In this document: one piece after another, positions 15,216 to 27,823 of the stretch
Layout: each line of letters starts with the position of its first letter
How positions within the stretch are numbered: position 1 is the stretch's first letter
Source of the DNA: Panonychus citri
Lineage: Eukaryota; Arthropoda; Arachnida; Trombidiformes; Tetranychidae
Direction: 5' to 3'
Assembly (NCBI RefSeq): GCF_014898815.1
Contig: NW_026515546.1
Span: 3,605,001 to 3,669,000, forward strand
Length of the DNA: 64,000 bases
Made by a program: the position numbers and the translations under genes
The notes under the pieces: generated by a model
What the model was told of the DNA's origin: nothing
Seen by the model: only the letters and a program-made list of their open reading frames with translations
Database searches by the model: none

Positions 15216-17624
15216 GGTAAGGTATTTGATGAGCATGTTTGAAAGTGAGACCACACTGATGAAAGTGATGAAGATAATGATAAAGAGGATGCTCATTAAT
15301 TTCATCCTCATCCTTTTTTTTTCATCATCCATTCACTGATATGTATAAGATTTAATCAATTAATAGGTTGGCCTAATCTGTGATCTATCAGTTAATTTTT
15401 CATATTTTTTTGCTGGTTACAACTGATTACTTATTATCTAATGATGATGAGCATTATTTCAGGGAGACTTGTTTATTATCATAAGTACCATGATGATGAT
15501 GATGATGTTTCTGTGAACATTAACATTGAATGGGTGCGTAAATGTTTGTCTTCTCTCTCTCTCTCTCATTCTCAGAGGTTTAATAATTTTTTTTGTCTGA
15601 GTTTCATCAGCTCATGATGATTAATTGGGCTGGGTCTTAATCTTTCATCATGGAAAGATGATTATTATGATAATAATCATCATTATCTTCATCATTTTCA
15701 TCTTGAATGTGTGTCCGCCTCTTCAACTCTGTAATAATGATTCAAAGGGAAACTGAATAAGAATTAGAATTCAGCTTATGAACTTTTCTTCTTCTTCTTC
15801 TTTCTGTCTTTCTGTTTCTTTATCATCCTTCAAACATGATATTTAATGAGATTCTGATTCAGAGTAAATTATATTCCAGGGAAACATGAACTTTTTACCC
15901 TCTCTCTCTCTCACTCTTTCCACCTTTCAACCTTATTCCACCCTCATCTTTGTAATATATTCAAAGGTAAACATATACCAGATTCAAATGAAGATAATAT
16001 TATTTATCATCATGATAATACTCAGCATGATGATGATGATAAAGTAAGAGTGACAAAAACTTTATTATCATTCAAAGTCATCTTCCAATTTTCATGATAA
16101 TCAGCTGATCTCATCTGAATGATAATTTTTTTTACTTCTTCCAAATTAAATTCAATCAACATCTTGATCCTTGAAACGGCAAACTTAACATTGACATTGA
16201 TTATCTTGATTAACTTGATTGTTAAAAATGATTAACCAATTACTAATGGTTGTAGTAACTTAAAAATTAATCATCACATCACTTTTACAATTAACGATTA
16301 TATTGATTAGCAGCACAATCAAAAATTTAACTAATAAATAAATTGTTGATAATTACCTTTATTTAGTTAACCATGTTTATCATAATCATTATTATTATTA
16401 TTATTATAACTTCACCCATCACCATTATCATGATTAACTATTAAATAGTTAATTGTTAATTCAATAATCTCACGTATCTTTATTTTTTACCCTGAAAACA
16501 TTTACCTGATTGAACAATTAATTGTTATCATTAATTATGATTACCTGAATTTTGCTCATTCAATAAATAAGGAAAAGGTGAATGAGACACTCAAACAATT
16601 TAAATGAACACATAATAAACAATTAATGATTAACAACATTGTAACTGCATGAATATAATCAACGATTTAATCAGTTAATTACGATTCTCAATGATAAATA
16701 TTTAAATAAATATTGAAAAGTTGAGCATTTCCCGGGCAATTTAACGTTTCCAATTTCGTAGGTGGAAAAGTTCAGTCAATTGAGTAAATTGAATCATTTT
16801 TTTCCCCTTCTTTTTGAATGTTGATGAAGATGAAGATGAAGATGAGGATGAGGATGAGGATAATTTATATTGTCAACGGTTGATGATGATGAGGAAAAAT
16901 CCAATCATCTTTTTTTTCATCTTCTCCGTGACTTGTTTTAATACTGGAAAACCTTAATTCTGATAACACGAACACAGGGATTGACTTTGAAATGATATTA
17001 TCACATTATCATTATCATTGTATTTATGATTATTTTTATCATCATCATCATCATCATTAATAATGATAATAATAATAAAATGATTCCGTTTACTATCATG
17101 ATTACTCTGAGTCTATCTCTCTCTCACTTGAAGATATAATAACTTTGAAGGTTTTTTTTTCAAATACAAAACAGTAGCTATGAAAATTGAACATTGATTG
17201 AATAAAAAATCAATAGTGATCAATTTAATGATTGAAACAATCAAGTAACATCATTAAAGTTAATTACTCGCGATACTTTTGGTTATATGATATTTATCTT
17301 CACTGGTGTGTGTGTATATATATATTTATAATAATTGATTGTTTTATTTATTATACTTTAATCAGGTAATTAGATTAATTAATTAGTTGAATTTAATTTG
17401 CAATAATAATTTAAAAGTAAACAAATCAAAGTTATTCAAACATCTAAATAATAATAAAACTTAAACCATGTCAATGTCAATCTAATAACTATGTTACTCT
17501 TAATGGTTTAGCATTTTAATTGTATCAAAACATACATGATAATCATGATGATCGTTATTCAATTCTGAAACTTTCCACTCTGATTTCCACTCTCTCAGAG
17601 TTCCAACCCACCTTGTTGGGTGTG

Positions 17625-17625
<1 letters not shown>

Positions 17626-17678
<53 letters not shown>
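17626..17678. repeat. (CT)n microsatellite, about 53 bases
   Basis: Long CT array preceded by an imperfect inverted repeat (AACCCACC ... GGGTGTGGGT). The Ser-Leu open frame that starts here is a consequence of the repeat. Confidence 0.95.
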
Positions 17679-17682
<4 letters not shown>

Positions 17683-18138
17683 TATATCTCAGGTCTTAAC
17701 AGGGAATTGAAAAGTTGTAGCTTTTTAATGGACCTTAAATCTTATCCTGTTGAAAGCTGTAAACACCTATTAATGTGGCTTTTAACTGACGCTAAGGCCT
17801 CAAATTAACTGGCAACACGTAAATGAGACTCACCTTAATAATAGGTTTTCTTCATCATCATCATCATCATTATCATCCTCTTTCTTTACTCTCTTTGATA
17901 ATTTTAGCATCTCCCCTTTTTAGAAAACATGGTTAACTTCATAGTATTTCGAAACCCGGTTTCTGTTTTCATCATCATCTCTCTTTTTTAATTTACCTTT
18001 CAATTGCTTTTATCTTCCTCTTTTTCATCATCATCTTCTTTTTCTTTTTCTTCTCTTTCTTTTTTCTCTTCGCAAGAAAAATGCAAGGCTATACCTACCT
18101 ACTTTCTTCTTTCTCTCTCATAATCATCTCACTTGTTA

Positions 18139-18176
<38 letters not shown>

Positions 18177-18871
18177 CTTCTTCTTCTCTCTCTCATCTTC
18201 AATCCTAATCACGAATGATTCCTATTCTTGCCTTAGGGCAATATTATTATCTCCTCTCTGTATATTTGCTATAATATTGATAGTCTTTCTCTCTTTCTGT
18301 TTGGTTACCTTGATGTTTTTTTTTCATCATCCTGGTTCATTTACGATCCACTGCTTATATTTACACATTAATATCTTTACTATGTACACATTCAACATTG
18401 AATCTTGTCTTTCTGTTTGTATGTTTACCTTTCAAGTTTAAGCAAACCTAAAAGGTGAACACATTGGATGAGAGAGAGACAGATAATGATGATGAGGTTT
18501 TTATTAATTAGAGGTAGATATTGAGTGAGCTAAATGAGATGATGATGAATGTCTAGATACGCCCAATTTTTAACACACTTCCGCTCTCTCATTATCATTA
18601 TCATCTCTTTTTTTTCTTCATCTTCTTAGCATTTTCTCATCTTAAATTTCTCATCTTCTCGGTAGCAAGAAGTTTTAAATGTAACTCATTAGGATTGTCT
18701 TAGAATGACAGGTTTCGCTTCTTTGCCTTTATTTTCTCCTCTTCTCTTTCATCTTCCCAACATCTCCATCCTCATCATCTTCATGCTCTTCTAACCCTCA
18801 GGTTATAAAACCGAAAAACCACCAAATTTATCATAATTGCTTTTCTTATAATTCATTTCATTAACATCACT

Positions 18872-18874
<3 letters not shown>

Positions 18875-18908
<34 letters not shown>
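18875..18908. repeat. (CT)n microsatellite
   Basis: CT array of about 34 bases. Confidence 0.95.
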
Positions 18909-18911
<3 letters not shown>

Positions 18912-19535
18912 AGTATCATATCGATCCCATTGTCTATCTGCAATGTTACATATTCTTATTACTATACCTGTACAATTGTGTTACATTTGCTTGAAGGGTT
19001 TTCTTTTTTTTCTTTATTCTCTATCTTCACCCTTTTCCACCTCCTCATCCTCTCACTTCTCACCTTGATATTGTATTAACAAAAGGATTTGGAGGTAAAG
19101 TTGTCAGAAAAGATTTTACCTTTGTAATTGTCACAAATCAACTCTTTCTTTTTGTTATTCGTCCATTTACAATTCCATGTTTATTTCAATTCAACAAACA
19201 ACATCATTTGTTATGCATGAAAAGTTTCACAAGTACATTTATGTGTACATTCAATTGTATATATCATTTCAATGAAATTCAATCAACAAGAAATAGACAC
19301 TATCTACAACCACACAGAGAAAAGGATGAAATCACTAATACCCTTTAGAATATTGGATTGTAAAGTATTAATAACATTATCATTGATTATCTTGACATTG
19401 ACTTAGCTCATGAAATTGTAGAGATATTTATGAATCAATTTAAGCATCTACAGAATTTGATTGAGAAAAAAAAAACAAATGAGTCCAAAACTATTACATG
19501 ATTTGTATCACTTTCGTTTTTTTTTCAGTCAACAC

Positions 19536-19567
19536 TTTTTTCTTGTTATTGCAATAACAAGAAAAAA
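19536..19567. repeat. 32-base perfect palindrome
   Basis: The arms TTTTTTCTTGTTATTG and its exact reverse complement abut with no spacer, so all 16 positions pair. A transcript of either strand could fold on itself, and the DNA could extrude a cruciform. No coding frame or repeat family explains it. Confidence 0.9.
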
Positions 19568-20065
19568 ATTCATTTTCTAATTGTACTTTCCCTTTTTAAT
19601 GGTTGATATAACATCAATATCGATATGAGTATAAGTTTTATTGTATTTGATCAGAGATATAACAGTAAAAAAATCACCTCTTACCTTTGGTATTATTACA
19701 TTTTCAGTGTTGTGTGTATGTTTACATAATGTATGAACCTTAAGGAACTACATTGAACGAGAAAAAGTTAAGACCTTGAAGACATTTACCTTTCCAAAGG
19801 TATGCAAAGGATATTCATAATTCAAACGATTCTTTATTCATAAATCTCTCTCTCTCTCTCTCTTCTTTCTCTTCTCTCTCTTTCTTTCAAGCTTTTTTCT
19901 CTCTCAAATCTATTCTTCTTTCATCAATTTCTTTCATCATCTTTACTGCATCAACATATGATAAAATGTTTATGTATTAAGCTTGTGAATATACATCTTA
20001 CACAAAAGTGGCTTACCTCTTACAAATACATTTATATTGCTTCTTTCATCTTGAGAAGATGAAAA

Positions 20066-20093
20066 GATGATGATGATGATGATGATGATGATA
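20066..20093. repeat. (GAT)n microsatellite
   Basis: Nine or so uninterrupted GAT units, one representative of dozens of ATC/GAT arrays in the window. Confidence 0.9.
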
Positions 20094-22562
20094 AGAAGAG
20101 GATGATGAGATGAGAGAGAAAGGTGGGAGTAAGTGTATATTATACATGTATTCAATAGTATTATATACACTATTGCAATTTATTTATCCTCTTGTGTGAA
20201 GTTTTTTTGATATACCTTTTTTTTTATTATGCTCTTGATTATTATTTGCAATAATAACGGTAAATATACAAACATTTTTATTTTTTTAATATTAAATCAT
20301 TCAAAAAAATGCTATTCATATATGATGATGATGAAGATTATATGGATTGCTGATGTTGATGTTGATGGTAAAGTCTGATAAATTATTGAATGTTTTACTT
20401 ATCATCATTTTCAAGATGATGATGATGATAAAACTTAACGGTCAAAGCCATATGTTACTTATGAAGTGATATTAATGATAATCACTTTTATATTTGTAAC
20501 CCAATTAAGTCAATCATTTGATTAGATTAAGGATTTGGATTAAATTTTGCAATTTATTAGGATTACAAGACTTTTTTTTTACCTTATCATTTTAACCTTT
20601 TTAATTGTGTTAATTGCAAAATTTGTTTGGGTGATTTATTGACTGTATTGATTAAATTAATGGTGCGAAAATTGCTGTAAATCAAGTTAATTGTTTAATC
20701 ATTAATTAGTTTTTATATTGTACTGATTGTGTTACTATTTATGTCCCTTTGAACCTTTATTTTCATAGTTAATACAAATTACTATCATGTTGATAGTTGA
20801 TTACCTTTGTTATTGATTATCATGGTTAAAGTAGATTCTTGATTGATGGTTTGGACAAAAGGATCTCTCTCACTCTCTCATTGATTGTAATTGTTAAGAT
20901 GATTATTACTATTATGATTATCATTGTTAACCATGATGATTATTATGGTTATCGAAGCGATATCAAAGGTACTTTGGCCGTGCAAGGACAAAAAAAAATT
21001 ACGAGTCACTGGCAAAAAAGGCCACCATATGATGTTATTAGTACAACAACAACGGACTTTTCAAGTTTTACTGGTTCAACGATAACAACAAAGGCCAAGT
21101 TATCGTAAAAACCAAATGATGATGATAATATCGTCTAAAGTTATATATTATCAAGAGGATGATAAGTTTCTCTCTCTCTCTCGCTCTATGTGTGCTCAGT
21201 CACTTTATCATCCATTAACTTTCTCAGCTTAACAATGGATTCTCGTTGTATTCATTGTTGTGTTGGATCTTTGGTTGGTAAAAAAAGGTACATCATCTCA
21301 CGATAATAGTTAACGATAAGCAATCAAAACTAAATCTATTTTGGTGCTTTATCCTCTCATCGGTGTGGGTTGGGATTATGACTACATTTCTGGGCTATCG
21401 AGACTCTTGACTGGACTTTTATTTAGCTGAAAGAAGCAATAATTTGACCTTGTCAATTGAACGTTTGTGGCCTTTTGTGTGTGTGTGTTAAGAAAATTTC
21501 AATTGTTATAACTTGTGTAATATTGGACAAGTTTTTTTCTTACTAATACCTGATAACAATAATGATTATGATGATTAAGATGATGATGATGATAATCAAC
21601 CTAATACTATTATTATTACCAGTGACCTAATGTTAAGTTGTAATAATAATATTATTAAGGTAAATGTTAAAAGGTAACAAAAAAACTAGGTAAACATGAA
21701 TGAGAGTAAGTTAAGGCTCTAGTTATCAGGGTGTTTCATTTTCGAGGTGGATAATATAATAATAATGATAATAAATGGATTGGTCATTGTTGACAGTAAA
21801 AAGCGTGAAGAGAAGGGCCAAAGTGGGAGGGGATGAGGGAGGATAAAGAAAGTAAGAAAAAAAAGAGAGAGATGATGATGATGATGATGATGATGATGAA
21901 GAAAAGAGCGAAAAGTGAGAAGAAAGAAAAAGAAGAGGAGGAGATGAAGATGAAGATGGAGATGGAGATAATGGAACACAGAGAGAGAGAAGATAATTTA
22001 TATTTTAGCGGTTGAGAAACTGGACTCCCTCTCTCTCTCTTTATCTCTTTCAGATGATAATGATGATGAGAGTCTCAACAGATTTGTTACTTTGACAAGG
22101 AGGAGAGTGGGGAGTGGGTTGAACCTTTTCCTCGGTACACTGAGCACAACAACAACAACAACACATTGGCACAACAGTGGAACGGCTTTTGACATATATA
22201 CCCATTTATATTTGTATTTGTATTATAATCATTTATATAACCACAACATCGCTTCGGCCTTTTGGCCTTTTTACCCGTATCTTAATAGTCTCTCTCTCTC
22301 TCTCTCTTCTTTCTTTCTTTTCATGCTGTTAATTTTCACATAGGGTTGATGTATAATCTATGTGAAAATTTGAATACATTAGTGGATTTAGTATGTAAAT
22401 TTATCAACAATCAAATAACATTATCAATACAACAAAAGTTATTCATATTGTATTGTAATAAAAATACAGTTTGTCCTCCCAACCTCCTTCTCATCCTCAT
22501 CATTATCATCATCCTCCTCCTTTATCCCTTTATCATTATCTTTTCATAATCAATTTTTCACA

Positions 22563-22565
<3 letters not shown>

Positions 22566-22617
<52 letters not shown>
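22566..22617. repeat. (GA)n microsatellite, about 52 bases
   Basis: Uninterrupted GA array followed by a C-rich CCACC segment. The Arg-Glu and poly-His frames across it are repeat artefacts. Confidence 0.95.
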
Positions 22618-22620
<3 letters not shown>

Positions 22621-25192
22621 TTACCACCTCCACCAAATCGCCACCATCACCACCACCTCTAAATATATTATGTGAATATCCATTAACTCAGTTATCCTTG
22701 AAGTATCTTGTTAATATATTAACTGATTAACAGTTGGACTTTAATTACTGAACCAAAGATAACATGATAAACCCTCACTTGTAGTTTGAAATTTAATATT
22801 AATTTTTAAATGTTGGAAATTTAATCACCCATGACCTTGAACAAGCCCTTTTCAATATCCTCATGATGATGATGATCCTTCATCTTCATTGATTGTATTA
22901 TTATTATTTGTAAAGATATTGCAAAATGCGTTTACCATCATCAACATGATTGTAATGTGTATTAATATATGATAATTATGATGAAGGGTATGCATAAAAT
23001 GCATAACTAAATTGATTAGTTTCTTTTAATAATTCAATTTTATTACTATTGCAATATAATCAATTGAACCTTTCAATTTGATTTCTATTCAATCAAATCA
23101 ATATAATCATTACAATCAACTTGAAAACCTTTTGCATATCAATATATATAATATAACAATTGCATTCTCAATATAATATGTTGGTGACATTTTTTTTTGT
23201 TAAATATCTTCTGTATATGTTATGACAACAATATCAATAATAATAATGATGTTGATGATAAAAGGAAGATAAAAATTAATATAACTGTAAATTGTAACAT
23301 AATATTAAGCTTCATTTTACATCAATTGTCCTTATTGATAATTTAACCTTTGCCATTACACAATCAAATCAAATTAACTGATTTACATTGTTGATCATTT
23401 GTATCAATGTTAATACATAATATCTTTGGTTCATCTTTCATTATCACCGATTCAGAATGATGATAATCATGATGAGGGAGACAACGAGTATGATGATTAT
23501 CGGTTCAGGGTAATGAATTTTTCGAGATCAACTTTTTTTTTCCTCATGATGATGACAAAATTTTCCTTCATCTCTTGTGATGAAATGTTATTTTCATCCA
23601 ACAGTTTATGTCTCTATACATATTAGATTGTTATTACTATTATTACATAATATTATCATGAAGATGAGGATGATAAATATTATTCATTTATCTTCACTAT
23701 TTTATTTGAATAGGATATTGAGTATCTTTGAGCATCATTGGGTAAATAGTAATGGTTAGTATATCAAAAATAAAAGGTATTGGATTATTGTTGTTGGTTT
23801 AACATATCGGGTTACCTTTTTTTTACCTTGAAACTTAATCCGTTAGAATTGTATTCAGGAACCAGAAAAGATGATTAAGACTGAGAGAGAGAGAGAGAGA
23901 ATTGATTCTAATCAATTCTATCATCATGTTACTTTGAACTAATATCAAAAGTAAAGGAAGACAAATTGATGAAGATTTAGAAAATCTTTCAAGGTAAATC
24001 TTTTATTTTCTTTTTCTTGTTTACTGTTTGCTCTTATTGTTTTCTAACTGATGATGATTGAGATGAAAAACTATCATCATCATCATCTGAAACTTAGGTA
24101 ATCCTGGTTACGATTGACCTGTTGTTGATCTTTGCTTTTCATGTTGATCATCATCATCATTAGATGATCAGACAGAGTGAATAAAAAATTGTTTCCAACT
24201 TGTTATTACAACTTTATCTTCATCATTATCAACTCTCTTATTAAATGAATCTCTCACTCTCATCATCTTTACAGAGTTAATTTCATCATCTCTCTCTCAG
24301 TTGCTCTCTCACTTTTTGATTGAATGTTCAATCATCCATTCAAAGTTAATTCTTGATGGTAAAAACATCATAACCTTTTAATTGTAATCAAATTGCTCAC
24401 ATTCAACATTATCATTATCATTTCACTCTCACCGCTCCTCTTCAATCCTCATCTCTATCGTATTTGTATCATCATCATCATCATCATCATCAACCAATTC
24501 AGATATAATTACCTAAACTACCATTCATTATAATCACAATTATTTTATCTCGTAATTACCATGAAGATGCTTCCGAATTGTTTTTTTTTCTACCTTTTTT
24601 TGTTGATGATGAGAGGTGGAAAAACAAAGTACTAAGTAAAAAAGTAACATGATGTTACTTTTTTGTTAATCTCTCTTTTCATGTTTATCCTTCCCTTTCA
24701 TTATGATAAGTTCTGATGAAGATAATGAATCAATACTAATATTGTAATTTAGGTAAACCCTTTTCAATGAGAAAAAAAAGTCACTATGATGATGATAAAC
24801 ACCCAAGGACTCATAGTGATCATCATTAGCATTATCATTAAAGTCTCATCATTTGTTTTCCCTTTCACAATTTGACATAATTTAACTTGATCATCCTCAT
24901 TATGATGATAATGATAATCATTATCATTATCATTATTATGCAAAAAAAAAGAGTCAAAGCAAATTAAAATGTTCATCATTGGTTGCATATAAATGGCAAA
25001 ATTACAAGTCTATCAATTCACCAACAACAATCATGATTATCATTGAGTGAATAGCTACAAAAATGATGAATTAGTATAATAATTATCAAAGTTTATAGTA
25101 AAACCTCAAGTAAACTAATTGTAATTATGATTGGACGTTGATGTTGCAAATATTAATACTCAACACGTTATGAATGGTGGTGGGTACACACT

Positions 25193-25193
25193 T

Positions 25194-25219
<26 letters not shown>
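25193..25219. repeat. (GA)n microsatellite
   Basis: GA array of about 27 bases. Confidence 0.9.
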
Positions 25220-25224
<5 letters not shown>

Positions 25225-25691
25225 AAATGAACACAAACCCTCCACCACCATCACCAAAATCTGCCACCAACAGAGCAATTTATTAGCCTAACCTTTTCTT
25301 ATATTCATCATTTTCATCATCATCTTAATCATCATCAGCATAATCAACTTTTCCTCCTTCTCTCAAACATCATCATCACCATCATCTTTATTCATTATCA
25401 CAATCATCATCATCTTGAAGGTCAAATGATTTCATCATTTCCCATGTTATTCTGAGTATAAATTGGTATTACCTTCTGCTTGATAATGATGATAAAGATG
25501 ATGATGATGATGATGATTACTTTGTTATTATATTTTGCTTTTTGAAATTTATTAACTTTGCAATAATATAAATATAACTGAGAACCTTTTTTTTTAAATT
25601 AACCAGCAATATATTTGATATTATGTATTGAATTGTGAATGATGTGTTGATTGTTGCTATTAAATTAGCTGAATTAATGAGCTTATATATT

Positions 25692-25718
25692 TGTGTGTGT
25701 GTGTGTGTGTGTGTGTGT
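25692..25718. repeat. (GT)n microsatellite
   Basis: GT array of about 27 bases, the only long GT array seen in a window dominated by CT/GA. Confidence 0.9.
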
Positions 25719-27285
25719 ATTTATGTTCAAGTTAATTGTTGCAAACGGTTAGCAATCAAAGATGAAATGGTTTCTGTCTAACAGTCAACTTTACATTAGC
25801 AAACAAATAGAAATCTTATTGATCAGTAAACAACCATAGTGCACGTTTTTCTTGCTGTTTATGGTTGCACGCGTTTTCGTGTGCATCAATTATCACTTAA
25901 ATTGCTTCTGGTTTCAATTATTATCATTACTGTTTATTGCAACAACAACAACAATCAACAGTAAATTACAATTACCTTTTTTCTTTCTGCAACAACTTCA
26001 CTTGCATTTGGCACGTTGTTTGATATTATTACTTTTCAATTGTAATTCATTGGCCGTGCCAATGGATTTTGTCTGCTCTCATGCTGAGCCAAGATGATAA
26101 GAAGATGATGGGAAAAAGAATATATTTTTTTTTTCAATTCTCTCTTCCATTAGAACTTATTTTCATGTTATCATGTTAACTTTACGATGCCAAGAATCAT
26201 GTTTAGGTGCTCATGTTGATTCTGTTGGTGTTTTTTTCTCTCGCCATCTTGTTGTTATTAATTTTTCATTGCAAACAATGGAAATGAATTAAATATTAAT
26301 TATGATTCTCTTTCGTCATGTTTACTGTTGATTTTTTATTCGCTAATGAATTTTTTTATTCTCTTCCTACTCTTCAATTTGTGTGCGTTTAATTTAATTG
26401 AAACGTTGATTCAGTTGATTATTTAGATGATGAGCAAGAAGATTTTGTTGTTGTTTATGATGATGATGATGATGATACAGAATAAAAGAGATGAAAGTAT
26501 TTTCTTGATAATCAAAAGGTTATACAACCATGATGATGAGAAGAAGAAGAAGAGAAATGATCCTGAAATGTTATTACTCTTTTTTCATCATCATTTCTTG
26601 TTCTTCAACCCAAAGATGATGAGGATGAGGATGATGGACATGATCAAAAAGAAGAGAAATAAAATGTTGTAACTTAGTGTAAAAGAATCGCCTTGAAATT
26701 GGAGGTTTATGTTTGGAGGAAAAAAAAAATAATCAAATTGATGAGGAAAAAAAAAAGATTAGGAAGATGAGAATGATGATGATGAAGTCTAGTTAGTGTA
26801 TCATCATCATCATCATCTTGATACAATAATAGTGAAAAAATTAACTAACAAGTTGTGTAATCATTGGTGTGTCTCTAATTGTGGTTGAATAATTCATTCA
26901 CCAAATTGTTTCAGTGAAACTTTTTTCTTGTTACATGATGATGATGAGAAGAAGATGAAGATGAAGATGAAAAAAAAGGTATCCTTATATTTTGACTCTT
27001 TTCTCCTTTATCATCTTCATCTTGCTCTTTTCTGGTCTTTGACTTTTATTTTTCTTCCAATCATCATCTTCATCTTGATCACTTTTTCATCTTCCATTGA
27101 GTCAATTTTTTTGTATCTCACTTGGAAACCCAAATTTAACAAGGTTACTTGTGAATATATTTTGTTGATTATCATTTGTAGAGATGATGATGATGATGAT
27201 AATGATGATATCTTATATTTCACTTTATATGCATGTGACATTGTTGTATTGACAGAGTAAGTGAGTGAGACTTGTTTATTAAGTA

Positions 27286-27305
27286 GGTGGGGTGGGTTAG
27301 AGGGG
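27286..27305 (+). other. G-rich patch, possible G-quadruplex
   Basis: The plus strand has four G runs within 20 bases (2, 4, 3 and 4 G), and a further GGTGGGAGG follows about 15 bases later. This is rare in such AT-rich DNA. It lies about 520 bases before the first groucho exon. Quadruplex formation is inference. Confidence 0.3.
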
Positions 27306-27823
27306 CTTTTTTTTCAGGAGGTGGGAGGATTAGGTTGATAATGATAATGATTTAAATCTCAACCAAGCTGAAAGTCAAATGTTGTCACGTAAATGAGAAA
27401 AAGGTTTAACTTAAAAGTATATTAATCAACAATCATTAAATTAAAGGTTGTGTGTACTTGTCTGTCCTTGTGTTGATTGTTGTCGTTGTTTTGATCAAAT
27501 GAGCGGCAAAATTGTCAACATGCGTGTTTGTCAACTCACTTTTATCGTTAATACATGATAACTCATTTTCTTATTTCATTATCACCACAATCACCAGTCA
27601 TCATATTCATCATAATGATGATCATGTAAGCGCAACACCATTCGTGTTGTAAGATGATGATGATGATGATGATAAATTAGCTTCTTCTCTTTGTCTCTCT
27701 TTCATTTCACTTTTACCTGAAAATTTTATCCCCTTTACATGATAATCTAATTTATGATAAATTGTGATGACAATTCAATTTTAATTTAATTTCTTGTTTC
27801 TGTTTTTTTGTTTGTATCAATAG

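Larger units (their letters stand above)
9601..19535. other. gene-poor, microsatellite-dense DNA
   Basis: No gene can be supported. The open frames I checked are simple-repeat translations or single short frames without homology that I recognise. The longest dinucleotide arrays are at 13,550-13,590, 14,525-14,572, 15,182-15,211, 17,626-17,678 and 18,875-18,908. CT arrays and GA arrays both occur, so no strand bias is obvious. Confidence 0.6.
19568..27823. other. gene-poor DNA directly upstream of groucho exons
   Basis: No exon upstream of the first recognisable groucho exon could be identified. The DNA mixes ATC/GAT arrays (for example 20,066-20,093 and 21,872-21,899), GA arrays (22,566-22,617 and 25,193-25,219), a GT array (25,692-25,718) and AT-rich filler. 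The last 40 bases contain a T-rich tract ending in a 3' splice acceptor (AG at 27,822-27,823), so at least the 3' end of this stretch is intron. The conserved N-terminal Q, GP, CcN and SP regions of Groucho must be encoded further upstream, probably beyond the left edge. Confidence 0.55.

Noticed and set aside
5162..22617. Regular repeats considered as CRISPR arrays or satellite DNA
   Set aside because: They are simple di- and trinucleotide arrays with no unique spacers.
25852..26097. 81-codon plus-strand frame with hydrophobic segments
   Set aside because: Irregular hydrophobicity, no family, start not in a favourable context.
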